NCBI GenBank assembly: GCA_013298765.1
Contig: JAAFJA010000005.1
Coordinates: forward strand, 186,001 to 250,000
Direction of reading: 5' to 3'
DNA: 64,000 nucleotides
Source: Betaproteobacteria bacterium
GTDB lineage: Bacteria > Pseudomonadota > Gammaproteobacteria > Burkholderiales > Casimicrobiaceae
Part shown: in pieces, positions 52,081 through 60,500 of the stretch
Layout: each line of letters starts with the position of its first letter
How positions within the stretch are numbered: position 1 is the stretch's first letter
Made by a program: the position numbers and the translations under genes
The notes under the pieces: model-generated
The model's input: the letters and a program-made list of their open reading frames with translations, nothing else
What the model was told of the DNA's origin: nothing
Database searches by the model: none

Positions 52081-52142
52081 TAGATGGCGTGTAGGTAGAT
52101 GGCGTGGGGATAGCGTGCATCTCCAATTTCTAGTATATTGGA
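52081..52142. promoter_or_regulatory. 15-bp tandem repeats and inverted repeat before the XRE-cupin gene
   Basis: TAGATGGCGTG occurs at 52081 and 52096, and a partial copy (TAGCGTG) at 52111, giving a 15-bp period. An exact inverted repeat TCCAAT / ATTGGA (52122-52142) encloses a likely -10 (TAGTAT or TATATT). The ATG is 4 bp further on, so the transcript is probably leaderless. The sites are candidates for autoregulation by the XRE protein. Confidence 0.55.
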
Positions 52143-52146
52143 TAAG

Positions 52147-52725
52147 ATGTCCAGTAATGAACCAGACCTTAGCCTAAGAATTGCCGAGCGCGTGCGTGAA
52201 ATGCGCGCGGCGCGCGGCTGGTCGTTAGAGGTTTTGGCGGAGAAAAGCGGTGTCAGTCGTTCGATGATCTCGCTGATTGAACGCGCGGAGACCAGTGCGA
52301 CCGCGGTGGTATTGGATCGAATTGCGAGCGCGCTCGGTTGTTCCATCACGGCATTTTTCGAAGGTGAGGCCACGCCTGCAAGTCCCCACTCGAAGCGGGA
52401 AGAGCAGTCAATTTGGCGCGATCCCGAATCGGGATACGTACGACGCATGCTGTCGCCAGCAAATTTCACGTCCCCGATAGATTTAATTGAAGTCACCTTT
52501 CCTGCGGGGGCGCGTGTCGCGTATGCGGCAACACCTGGGCGCGAATTGCATCAGCAAATTTGGATCGTTTCTGGTGCGATGGAAGTTCAAGTTGGCGACG
52601 TCAAGTACTCGTTAAGTACAGGCGATTGCCTCGCAACAAAAGTAGGCGAGTCGATCATCTATACCAATCCACACGCAAAGCAGGCGCGCTACATCGTTGC
52701 CTTAGTATCAGGAGACCGAAAATGA
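52147..52725 (+). CDS. XRE-cupin transcriptional regulator
   Basis: The protein has 192 residues from the ATG at 52147. The HTH_3 domain (about 10-64) is RIAERVREMRAARGWSLEVL, EKSGVSRSMISLIERAET. The C-terminal cupin (about 110-185) is ELHQQIWIVSGAMEVQVGD, STGDCLATKVGESI. This architecture senses small molecules. It is the first gene of the rightward arm of the cluster and ATGA-coupled to a GNAT gene, so it probably controls the cluster. Confidence 0.9.
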   Translation: MSSNEPDLSLRIAERVREMRAARGWSLEVLAEKSGVSRSMISLIERAETSATAVVLDRIASALGCSITAFFEGEATPASPHSKREEQSIWRDPESGYVRRMLSPANFTSPIDLIEVTFPAGARVAYAATPGRELHQQIWIVSGAMEVQVGDVKYSLSTGDCLATKVGESIIYTNPHAKQARYIVALVSGDRK

Positions 52726-53243
52726 TATTGGTGTCATGCGCTTACGATGTACACGCTGCCGCGATCCTCGCGATCTTTAACGATGCGATTGCGAATTCCA
52801 CCGCGCTCTACGAATACAAGCCGCGCACGATGGAAACAATGAAAGCGTGGTTTGCGACGAAAGAGGCGAATCGATTTCCGGTGATCGGGGCGGTTGACGA
52901 GAAGGGCGCGCTGATGGGCTTTGCGAGCTACGGAAGCTTTCGAGCGTTTCCCGCAAACAAGTACACCGTTGAACACTCGGTATATGTAGAAAAAACTCAT
53001 CGCGGCAAGGGCGTGAGCCTTGTGTTGATGGAAGCCATCATTCAGAAAGCTCGTGAGGCTAATTTGCACACACTGATCGGTGGCATTGACGCAGCCAACG
53101 ACGTAAGTATTGCGTTGCATAGGAAGCTTGGCTTTTCTCATGCGGGCACAATCCAGCATGCAGCCTTCAAGTTTGGTCGATGGTTGGATCTTGCGTTCTA
53201 TCAGCTCATCCTAGATACACCATTAACTCCGGAGGATGGCTAA
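52722..53243 (+). CDS. GNAT N-acetyltransferase (phosphinothricin acetyltransferase-like)
   Basis: The protein has 173 residues from the ATG at 52722 (AGGAG 7 nt upstream, ATGA overlap). The order of elements matches the Pat/MnaT family: ILAIFNDAIANSTALYEYKP, YGSFRAFPANKYTVEHSVYV, the acetyl-CoA loop HRGKGVSLVLMEAIIQKA, GGIDAANDVSIALHRKLGF. It acetylates a primary amine, probably an amino acid or the cluster product. Confidence 0.88.
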   Translation: MILVSCAYDVHAAAILAIFNDAIANSTALYEYKPRTMETMKAWFATKEANRFPVIGAVDEKGALMGFASYGSFRAFPANKYTVEHSVYVEKTHRGKGVSLVLMEAIIQKAREANLHTLIGGIDAANDVSIALHRKLGFSHAGTIQHAAFKFGRWLDLAFYQLILDTPLTPEDG

Positions 53244-53248
53244 TAGCA

Positions 53249-54346
53249 ATGCAACACCATAAGTCGCCCATTAAACGCGCGAATGTTTCGTTCGAACGCC
53301 CAGATCAAGCAGACGTAATTGCGCTTATCGAGGAGCTCGACGCGTACCAAGACGCTCTATACCCGGCAGAGGCGCGCTACGCGCTTGATGTAGCCGCTTT
53401 ATCGCGCGCCAATGTCTTATTTGCCGTCGCTCGCACGCTGAGTGGCGAAGCGATTGGCTGCGGCGCAGTGGTCCTCCGTCCTGAGTACGGCGAAGTGAAG
53501 CGTATGTACGTGCAGCCAGACATGCGTAGCTCGGGCGCTGCAACGCAGCTTCTAACAGCTTTAGAGACGGCGGCATCCGAGCAAGGATGCCGCGTGCTCA
53601 TGCTGGAAACTGGCCCGTATCAAATTGAAGCACTCGCCTTCTATCGAAAGCAGGGCTATGCGCGATGTGATCCGTTCGGCGACTATCCAGCCCACGAACT
53701 AAGCGTATTCATGTCTAAGCGGATTAGCGCTGAGCAGTCGGGGCCGAAGCTAGCCACGACACACAATTCGCCAACAGTGCCCGCCGACTGCGCGCCTGCC
53801 GATGTTCTGCGTCGCTCAAAGTTTGTGATTGAACAACTGCGTGTCATTGAGCGCGAAGCAGATTACTCCCAACTCGCAGAGACACTGATCGAAAGCGTTG
53901 CTGGCGGTGGTTCGATCAGTTTCATGCACCCGGTGTCGCATGAAAAGGCCATGGCATTCTGGGCAGAAATTGCGCAGGGCGTAGTTGCGGGAGAGCGTAT
54001 CCTGCTCGTTGCCCGAGACGAAGACGGCCACATCGTTGGTACAGTACAGTCGGTGATCGATCTACCAGAGAATCAGCCTCATCGTGCCGACATCGCGAAA
54101 ATGATGGTTCACCCGCGCGCACGCAGGCAAGGCGTCGCTGAGTCGTTAATGCGCGAGATTGAGCGGCTCACCTTCGCCGCAGGAAAGACGCTGATGGTGC
54201 TCGATACCGAAACTGGCGCAGCCGCGTCGCATCTCTACGCGAAGCTTGGCTGGTCCGTGGCCGGACATATTCCGGATTTTGCGCTCAAGCCACACGGGGG
54301 ATTTTGTTCGACCACTTACATGTTCAAGCGCGCAATTGGAGCCTAG
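53249..54346 (+). CDS. tandem double-GNAT acetyltransferase
   Basis: The protein has 365 residues from the ATG at 53249. Two complete GNAT domains are joined. The first, about 10-155, has MYVQPDMRSSGAATQLLTAL and ETGPYQIEALAFYRKQGY. The second, about 185-362, has MMVHPRARRQGVAESLMREI and ETGAAASHLYAKLGWSVAGH. Each has an acetyl-CoA pyrophosphate loop, the first looser (R-S-S-G-A-A) than the second (R-R-Q-G-V-A). It is 5 bp from the preceding gene and 3 bp from the ATP-grasp gene. Confidence 0.88.
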   Translation: MQHHKSPIKRANVSFERPDQADVIALIEELDAYQDALYPAEARYALDVAALSRANVLFAVARTLSGEAIGCGAVVLRPEYGEVKRMYVQPDMRSSGAATQLLTALETAASEQGCRVLMLETGPYQIEALAFYRKQGYARCDPFGDYPAHELSVFMSKRISAEQSGPKLATTHNSPTVPADCAPADVLRRSKFVIEQLRVIEREADYSQLAETLIESVAGGGSISFMHPVSHEKAMAFWAEIAQGVVAGERILLVARDEDGHIVGTVQSVIDLPENQPHRADIAKMMVHPRARRQGVAESLMREIERLTFAAGKTLMVLDTETGAAASHLYAKLGWSVAGHIPDFALKPHGGFCSTTYMFKRAIGA

Positions 54347-54349
54347 CCG

Positions 54350-55435
54350 GTGCACACGGTTTTAGTTATGTCTGGCGGCAGCCTTGTAGGTGCTAACGTG
54401 CTCGCGACTCTATCGAATCGTAGGAGCGCGTTGCGGCTTGTCGCGATGAATAGTGCGGCGGATGAAGCGACATTGCACGACTACGATGAAGTGTGGCTCA
54501 CGCCCGAAACAGACCACAGCGTCGAGTTTGCGGCCCGCTTTGCTGATGTGGTTTCCGCAACGAATCCCGATCTAATCGTTCCAACACGCGATACGGATGT
54601 GGCCTGGCTCGCCTCGTATCAGCAAGGCGGGCCGCAACGGCGCCACAAACTGCTTTGTGGAGCGGTCCGAATTGCCAATGCGATGCTTGACAAGCTTGAC
54701 AGCGCGGGATTGGCTCGTGAACTCGATTTACCATTTGCCGAGACGGTCGGTTGTGCTGATCACCAACGGCTTCGTGAGCTTGCGAAGAGGCACGGATTTC
54801 CTCTGATCGCCAAACCGCGCGATGGCTTTGCCTCTCGCGGAGTACGAGTGCTTGTTCGCGTAGAGCAACTCGAATCGCTCAGCGAGCGTGATGACTACGT
54901 AATTCAGGAGTACCTCGGCGATCACGCGCGGGTAGCTGCGCACTTGGTGAGTGAGCAGACCGAAGGGATCGCGCTCTTTCACTCACTTGAAGAGATAAAA
55001 GTCTCGTTGCAAGCGAATATCGATCCAAACGGTAACGTGACGTCGTCGATCGCAACTCGCAACACGATGGTTTCAGGGAAAAGCGTATCGGTGAGCCGTG
55101 AAAACGCCATTGACGCACAAGCGCTCGCACTGCGCTGTGCAGGGGCATTCGCGGTCGCAGGTTGGCGTGGCCCGATCAATATTCAGTGCCAACGCGGCCC
55201 AGATGGACAACTAAAAATATTTGAGTTCAACGGCCGATTTACGGGCGCCACAAGCGCTCGGCGTTGGCTCGGCCATGACGAAGTCGGAGAGACGTTACGA
55301 GATTGGTTGGGATGGCAACCGAGCGGTGATTGGCATCATTTTGCTGACACTGTTATCAGGCGCTCTGTTGACACTATCGTGAACGAAGAAATGCGAAGCG
55401 TGCTCAAAGAGGAGTTGCACTGGCTGCGTAGCTAG
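54350..55435 (+). CDS. ATP-grasp ligase A
   Basis: The protein has 361 residues from GTG 54350 (GGAG 8 nt upstream). The N-terminal Rossmann-like pre-ATP-grasp domain (VLVMSGGSLVGANVLATLS) is followed by the ATP-grasp fold: FPLIAKPRDGFASRGVRVL, QEYLGDH and the metal-binding IFEFNGRFTGATSA. The overall type is PylC/CarB-like carboxylate-amine ligase. It is clearly paralogous to the ligase at 58210-59313 (shared AKPRDGF, WRGP-N-QCQ, FNGR). It likely forms an amide bond in the cluster product. Confidence 0.88.
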   Translation: MHTVLVMSGGSLVGANVLATLSNRRSALRLVAMNSAADEATLHDYDEVWLTPETDHSVEFAARFADVVSATNPDLIVPTRDTDVAWLASYQQGGPQRRHKLLCGAVRIANAMLDKLDSAGLARELDLPFAETVGCADHQRLRELAKRHGFPLIAKPRDGFASRGVRVLVRVEQLESLSERDDYVIQEYLGDHARVAAHLVSEQTEGIALFHSLEEIKVSLQANIDPNGNVTSSIATRNTMVSGKSVSVSRENAIDAQALALRCAGAFAVAGWRGPINIQCQRGPDGQLKIFEFNGRFTGATSARRWLGHDEVGETLRDWLGWQPSGDWHHFADTVIRRSVDTIVNEEMRSVLKEELHWLRS

Positions 55436-55501
55436 CATGCTCGCGTACTGGCCCGTGATGTTCGAGGCCATGTCACGGACACTGAGTTGGTCTTGGGCTG
55501 C

Positions 55502-56902
55502 TCACCGCGCCACGGAAACCGGAATTGCGCGAAGTTTGGTTAGAAGCGCTCCGAGCTGCTCACCTTCTGGGAGCGTCTCGATGACATGAATCAGCGCTTC
55601 GCGCGAACTTTTGTCCAGCCTATTGCCACATAGCGAATCGAATTTCGTTCGGAGTTCGTACGCGCTCATCGGGTTATTCGGATGCCCACAAGGCGAATCG
55701 GTGTCGCGCACAAGCACGTCGCCGTTGCGTGAACGAATCGTCATCCGCGACGGCCATGCCGGAATTTCTCCTGCATGCCGCTGCGTAAGTGCTTGATCGT
55801 GAGTGACCCTGATGGAGTCTACGAGTGCCAAGATTCGCGGGTCGTGCAATCGAGTCTTGTCGTAGGTGCTCAAACTAATATCGCCGTCGTGCAGTGCGCT
55901 TGCCACTAAAAACGGAAGGCTGTGATCCGCAGACTCACGATTGATCGGACGCCATTTCTCCTCACGGTCGCCCTGACCGCCGCCAATCTCATGCCAGCCA
56001 TCGTAATGAAGTGCAACTACAACGCTCTCGATTTGCGCGGTTGAGATTTCATCGCGCATTGATATCGCCATAGCGATCGGCCCCTGCGCGCTGTACTCTG
56101 CGGGAAAGCGCTTTAGTCCCACGCTACAAAGCGCTGGGCGGCTTCCTGAAAGTGGCGAAATCTTGGTGTGATCCCACGGTTCGATTTTCAAGAGCTCATA
56201 AAGCCCCGCTGTACCTGTAAATGGGGTCGCAGGCGCCGTCATCCCAAGACTCGCTAGTCGTGCGGCGAATACGGCCGACATTGCTGCGTGGGCGGTTGCG
56301 CTGCCCTTCCAATCGGAAAGCGAACCTGTGCGCGTCACTCGCAGCGGAACATTCGGCACGAGCGCAAGACTGATCGCGTGTCTTATCTGATCGTCATTTA
56401 ATCGAAGAATCGCAGCGCAACCGCACACCGCACCGAGCACGACTTGGAGTTGATCGACATGCTGGCGACGCAAGCGCAGCCCCGCGCGTCGCAATCCAGC
56501 GAACGCCTCGTACGCGCAGTGCATGCCACGAATAAGATCACGGCCGCTGACATTGGAAGTTTCGGCAATCGCAATCAACGCGCCTAGCATGTCGCTTGGA
56601 TGACCACCGATACCGGTGTCATTGAAGTCCAGGCTTCTAATCAACGAGGTGTTGGTAAATGCAGCGATCTCGGGCGTGGTGCGTGTGGCCAAACCGATCA
56701 CGCTTGCGCCAGTGTCACATGCACTCGCGCGAGCAAGCGTGTGGCAGATAGGGGCCACGCGTTGATCAAGCGCGCCGATCGCGCAACCAAATGAGTCGAT
56801 CAAGTGACTGACTGCACGATCTTTTATCGCCGAAGGCAAATCAGATTCGCAGGTATCGTGGATCAACGCAACCAGCGCTTCGACGATAGGATCGCGTCGC
56901 AC
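55502..56902 (-). CDS. MmgE/PrpD family protein
   Basis: The protein has 466 residues from GTG 56902, with GGAG 7 nt upstream and a 4-nt gap after the GT2 stop. The family pattern is DSFGCAIGALDQ, FNDTGIGGHPSDMLGALIAI, LSDWKGSATAHAAMSAVFAA and FPAEYSAQGPIAMAI. Members include 2-methylcitrate dehydratase and cis-aconitate decarboxylase; the substrate here is likely a di- or tricarboxylate. It is the last gene of the leftward arm and converges on ATP-grasp A. Confidence 0.88.
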   Translation of the reverse strand: MRRDPIVEALVALIHDTCESDLPSAIKDRAVSHLIDSFGCAIGALDQRVAPICHTLARASACDTGASVIGLATRTTPEIAAFTNTSLIRSLDFNDTGIGGHPSDMLGALIAIAETSNVSGRDLIRGMHCAYEAFAGLRRAGLRLRRQHVDQLQVVLGAVCGCAAILRLNDDQIRHAISLALVPNVPLRVTRTGSLSDWKGSATAHAAMSAVFAARLASLGMTAPATPFTGTAGLYELLKIEPWDHTKISPLSGSRPALCSVGLKRFPAEYSAQGPIAMAISMRDEISTAQIESVVVALHYDGWHEIGGGQGDREEKWRPINRESADHSLPFLVASALHDGDISLSTYDKTRLHDPRILALVDSIRVTHDQALTQRHAGEIPAWPSRMTIRSRNGDVLVRDTDSPCGHPNNPMSAYELRTKFDSLCGNRLDKSSREALIHVIETLPEGEQLGALLTKLRAIPVSVAR

Positions 56903-56906
56903 GACT

Positions 56907-58196
56907 CTACTCCGTCGCGTGGAAGAACGGGTGGGTACGCGCAGCCCACTGCGCGAGAAGTGTGTGCTTGTTTGAATCGGTTGCGCCGAAAAGCTCGATT
57001 GGTTGCAACGCGAATGAATCTCCGAGTATTGCGCGCGAGCGCAGCAGCGAAGCGGGCATCGCGAAGTGACCAGCCAAAGCTAACCATTGATTACGCAGCG
57101 CTGGTACCGAGACCACGGCGAACTGCTGCACTTCGGGAATTGCCTGGCGCTGCTCTCTGTGCACCCTAAAGCTTGACAACCGTTCGCGCAAATAAACCGC
57201 ATCGCCGCGGCAAAGCAATTTTGACCACAATACGAAATCGGTCACGCCACGCCCACTCTCTCCCGCAAAATCAAACAGCGGCTCATCGCCAAGCTGCGCG
57301 AGTTCTTTGCGGAACATCACCGTGCTGGGTTCGCCGATGAAATTCAAGCCAAGTAACAGCAGCGCATTTGCAAGGCTTTGCCCGTCGATGAAGGAATCCA
57401 CAGGGACGAGGGGTTTCGTCGCGGGCAGATCTTGTTTGGGCCCACCAACCTCATCAATGAGCGAGCGCGCAGATGTGGCGAGCGCGGCGGTGGGCTCTGA
57501 CGCGAGCGACTCTACCATTCGAGCAACACAATTCGGCTCAAGTAAGTCGTCATCATTCAGGTACTTAATGAATTCACCGCGAGCGCGATTGAAGCAAGCC
57601 TCGTAGTTCGCGCGCACCATCAAGCGCGGCTCATTCTTGCGATAGTGAATTGGAAACTTTGGGGAAGAAACGCGATCAACAATCTGCTTGATTGCATCAT
57701 CTGGGCGATCATCACCAATCAGTATTTCGATGCTTGAGTATGTCTGTGCGAGCGCGCTTCGCAGTGCTTTCTCAAAATATCTAGGATTCCAGGCGGCGAT
57801 GAGTATCGAAACCAGTCCGGGTGTGGAGTCATTTGAGTTTACGAGCATTCGCTCAAAGCGATAACTGCGCGTTAAGCGCTCTGTGAGTTTGAGTCCGAAT
57901 ACGCGCTCAATCCGATGATGGTCAACATTGAAATCCGCTGACAGAGGCGTGAGCTCTACGGATGCAGTCCTCGCGAGTCTGCGAACAGCGATCAATAGAA
58001 CTCGCGGCAGCATCGTTGATGCACAATTCGCCTCAAGTGTGATGCTCAATGCCTTAATGTCACGAATGAAGGGCGGCAGTGGATCGTCGAGAGACCGTTC
58101 GAACGAATCACGGTCGCCGCTCGCGCCATGTACGCTGATCGTGAGTGTTGCGTGGGTCTCGTCGGTTGCAACACATGTAATCGAAAGCGCAGTCAT
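56907..58196 (-). CDS. family 2 glycosyltransferase with N-terminal extension
   Basis: The protein has 429 residues from the ATG at 58196. The GT-A domain begins near residue 130 (VSILIAAWNPRYFEKALRSA, TYSSIEILIGDDRP, FIKYLNDDDLLEPNC with the DDD metal motif). The first 125 residues are a separate beta-rich domain not usual for GT2. It has no transmembrane helices, so the acceptor is probably a soluble or lipid-linked intermediate. It starts 13 nt after the ATP-grasp stop. Confidence 0.85.
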   Translation of the reverse strand: MTALSITCVATDETHATLTISVHGASGDRDSFERSLDDPLPPFIRDIKALSITLEANCASTMLPRVLLIAVRRLARTASVELTPLSADFNVDHHRIERVFGLKLTERLTRSYRFERMLVNSNDSTPGLVSILIAAWNPRYFEKALRSALAQTYSSIEILIGDDRPDDAIKQIVDRVSSPKFPIHYRKNEPRLMVRANYEACFNRARGEFIKYLNDDDLLEPNCVARMVESLASEPTAALATSARSLIDEVGGPKQDLPATKPLVPVDSFIDGQSLANALLLLGLNFIGEPSTVMFRKELAQLGDEPLFDFAGESGRGVTDFVLWSKLLCRGDAVYLRERLSSFRVHREQRQAIPEVQQFAVVSVPALRNQWLALAGHFAMPASLLRSRAILGDSFALQPIELFGATDSNKHTLLAQWAARTHPFFHATE

Positions 58197-58209
58197 TCGT
58201 AAGTGATTT

Positions 58210-59313
58210 CTACGTTGAAGTCGCTGCCCACTGTCCAGCGCTCTGTAGCACTGCGACATCGCGTGGATGCGCACCGCGCGAAGATAGCTGTGCGGATACC
58301 TTCATCGCGGGTTCGCTCGCCCAACGAGATGGCGGCAATTCGATCCCCGCAAACAGCTTCAATCCGAGCGCAAACTCGTCGTATCCAAGTAACCAACGTT
58401 CCGCGACTAGCGCGCCGTAGCGACCGTTGAACTCGTGAATTTTGATCTGACCGTGGCGATCCAGTTGGCACTGCACGTTGAGCGGGCCGCGCCAGCCGCG
58501 CTCGGAAAGTATGTCGTAGCAACGCTGACCGAGCGCGAGCGTGCTCGCTTCTGTGTTCGGTGTCACGAACCGTGCGCGAAACGCCTGCCTGTTGTAAGTG
58601 GCGAATACCTTACTCGCAGGGCGCGATGCGGTATCGAACATTAGCTCGATGGAGTGTTTGATGCCATGAAGGGTGTAGAAAAGCGGCAGTCCCTCTTCGA
58701 TCATTACCCGTTTCGCGTCGAAATATGCCTTGGGGTCACCGAGGAACTCTTCCAGCACATAGTTCGAGCGTTCGAGGGCGCGCAACAATTGCGTATCGGA
58801 ATCGACGAACATCACGCCTTTCGAACTGAATCCGTCGCGTGGTTTCGCAATGAGCGGATAGCCGACGCGTTTTGCGAAATCAACAGCACTTTCGCTGCCA
58901 TCGGGATCGAACGATTCAGCAAAAGGCAAACCCGTTGCCCGGGAGAAACGATAGCTTTCAAGTTTGTCAGACATCATGCGCGCAAGTGACGCAGGACCGC
59001 AGAGCGCGCGACTCCGATAAGCCGGATGACGTTCGACAAGCTCGGCGAGCGCAACGATGTCATCGTCGCGACACGGGATCGCTACGTCAACTCGTTCTTC
59101 TTCCATGATGTTGGCGACGGCCGCTTCGTAGCCTGCGCGATCCGCGAATGTCGTCGGCACCAAGTAAACACGGTCGAACTGCCACAGCCCGGGATCGTCG
59201 GCGATGCTGTTGGTTGCTATGACGCGCAGATCGGCGCGTCGTCCAGCTAACACTTGCAACATGAACTGCGCGACTTGGCTGCCGCCGGAAAGAAGAAGAA
59301 TTGTTTTTTTCAT
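58210..59313 (-). CDS. ATP-grasp ligase B
   Basis: This 367-residue paralogue of ATP-grasp A has LLLSGGSQVAQFMLQVLAGR, YPLIAKPRDGFSSKGVMFV, LEEFLGDPKAYF, WRGPLNVQCQLDRHGQ and HEFNGRYGALVAE. It is ATGA-coupled to the DegT aminotransferase gene. Having one paralogue in each arm suggests two successive or alternative ligations. Confidence 0.88.
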   Translation of the reverse strand: MKKTILLLSGGSQVAQFMLQVLAGRRADLRVIATNSIADDPGLWQFDRVYLVPTTFADRAGYEAAVANIMEEERVDVAIPCRDDDIVALAELVERHPAYRSRALCGPASLARMMSDKLESYRFSRATGLPFAESFDPDGSESAVDFAKRVGYPLIAKPRDGFSSKGVMFVDSDTQLLRALERSNYVLEEFLGDPKAYFDAKRVMIEEGLPLFYTLHGIKHSIELMFDTASRPASKVFATYNRQAFRARFVTPNTEASTLALGQRCYDILSERGWRGPLNVQCQLDRHGQIKIHEFNGRYGALVAERWLLGYDEFALGLKLFAGIELPPSRWASEPAMKVSAQLSSRGAHPRDVAVLQSAGQWAATST

Positions 59314-60500
59314 AAGCGTTGCTGCATGACCTCACGTACGGTATCTGCAATGACCGAAACTGTGTCGCGGTCCACGCCACTATGAAACGGCAAGCAAAGT
59401 ACCTGGTGAACGGCACGTTTCGCGACTGGTAACTCACCCGAGATCCGCACAGTTACTTTGGGGCTATACGAAAAATCTGTACATAGTGGAGAAAAATACT
59501 TTCTACTTTCAAGCCCTAATAAAAGCAAGCGTTCGCAAATAATGTTACGTATGCGATTGTCAGTCTCAGGCGCTTCGCTTTTGACGCGAATGGCGAGGTA
59601 TTGCAGGCTGTCTTTCACATGAATGGGCGGTGCGATCAGCGAAATACCATCAATGCCGTGAAGCGCTGACGTGTACTCATAGCGAAGCGCGGATCGCGCG
59701 GCGCGTTCCGCGTTCACTTTCGGCAACACCGCGAGCCCGGTGGCCGCGTGCAACTCGCTCATCTTTGCATTAGTTCCGCATTCCAAGGCGTCGCCGCTTC
59801 CGTCGAATCCGAAGTTCGCCATGCGATCACATCGTCGCTGCATCGCTTCATCGCTGCAAACGAGCACGCCGCCTTCGCCGGTGTGGAAGAGCTTGCTCGC
59901 ATGCGTGCTGTAAATCGTGGCGTTTCCGAATCGATGAATCGGCGTGCTGTCGATACGCGCATCGAACGCGTGGGCGGCATCGAAAATTAAGGCGAGCTGA
60001 TGTCGCGCCGCAATGTCCTCAAGCGCTTTCACATCACACGGCACGCCGTAGGTGTGTACCGCAAGGATTGCGGAGGTCTTCGGCGTAATCGCCGCCTCCA
60101 CCCTTGCGGGATCAATCGTCAGTGAGACCGGATCAATATCGACGAACACAGGTACTGCCCCCGCCCATTCGATCACTTGCGCTGAGGCTGCGAACGAAAA
60201 GGGTGTGGTGATCACCTCGCCCGAGACGCGATGCGCGCGAAGTGCGACGGTGAGCGCGCTCGTGGCGCTAGAAAACAAGCCCAGTCGGTCTGCGTCGAGC
60301 CATTCGCAAAGTCGCGCGCGCAGCGCTTCATGAATCGGTCCGAAATTACTAAATCGACGCGAAGCGCACATCGTGTCGATATGCTGCAACAAGATGTTGC
60401 GATCAGGCTCAATCGAGCGCGCGACCGGTACGCGCACACCGAGCGCGGGACTTTTCTCGCAAGAGATAGTGTCCGGTAAAAGATCGACCGCTGAATTCAT
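59310..60500 (-). CDS. DegT/DnrJ/EryC1/StrS-type PLP aminotransferase
   Basis: This 396-residue protein has the family hallmarks: FSSATSALTVALRAHRVSG, GEVITTPFSFAASAQVIEWA, VPVFVDIDPVSLTIDP, the PLP Asp in LIFDAAHAFDA, and the Schiff-base Lys in YSTHASKLFHTGEGG. Such enzymes aminate keto-sugars, or keto groups in antibiotic and glycan precursors. It overlaps both neighbours by ATGA. Confidence 0.93.
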   Translation of the reverse strand: MNSAVDLLPDTISCEKSPALGVRVPVARSIEPDRNILLQHIDTMCASRRFSNFGPIHEALRARLCEWLDADRLGLFSSATSALTVALRAHRVSGEVITTPFSFAASAQVIEWAGAVPVFVDIDPVSLTIDPARVEAAITPKTSAILAVHTYGVPCDVKALEDIAARHQLALIFDAAHAFDARIDSTPIHRFGNATIYSTHASKLFHTGEGGVLVCSDEAMQRRCDRMANFGFDGSGDALECGTNAKMSELHAATGLAVLPKVNAERAARSALRYEYTSALHGIDGISLIAPPIHVKDSLQYLAIRVKSEAPETDNRIRNIICERLLLLGLESRKYFSPLCTDFSYSPKVTVRISGELPVAKRAVHQVLCLPFHSGVDRDTVSVIADTVREVMQQRL

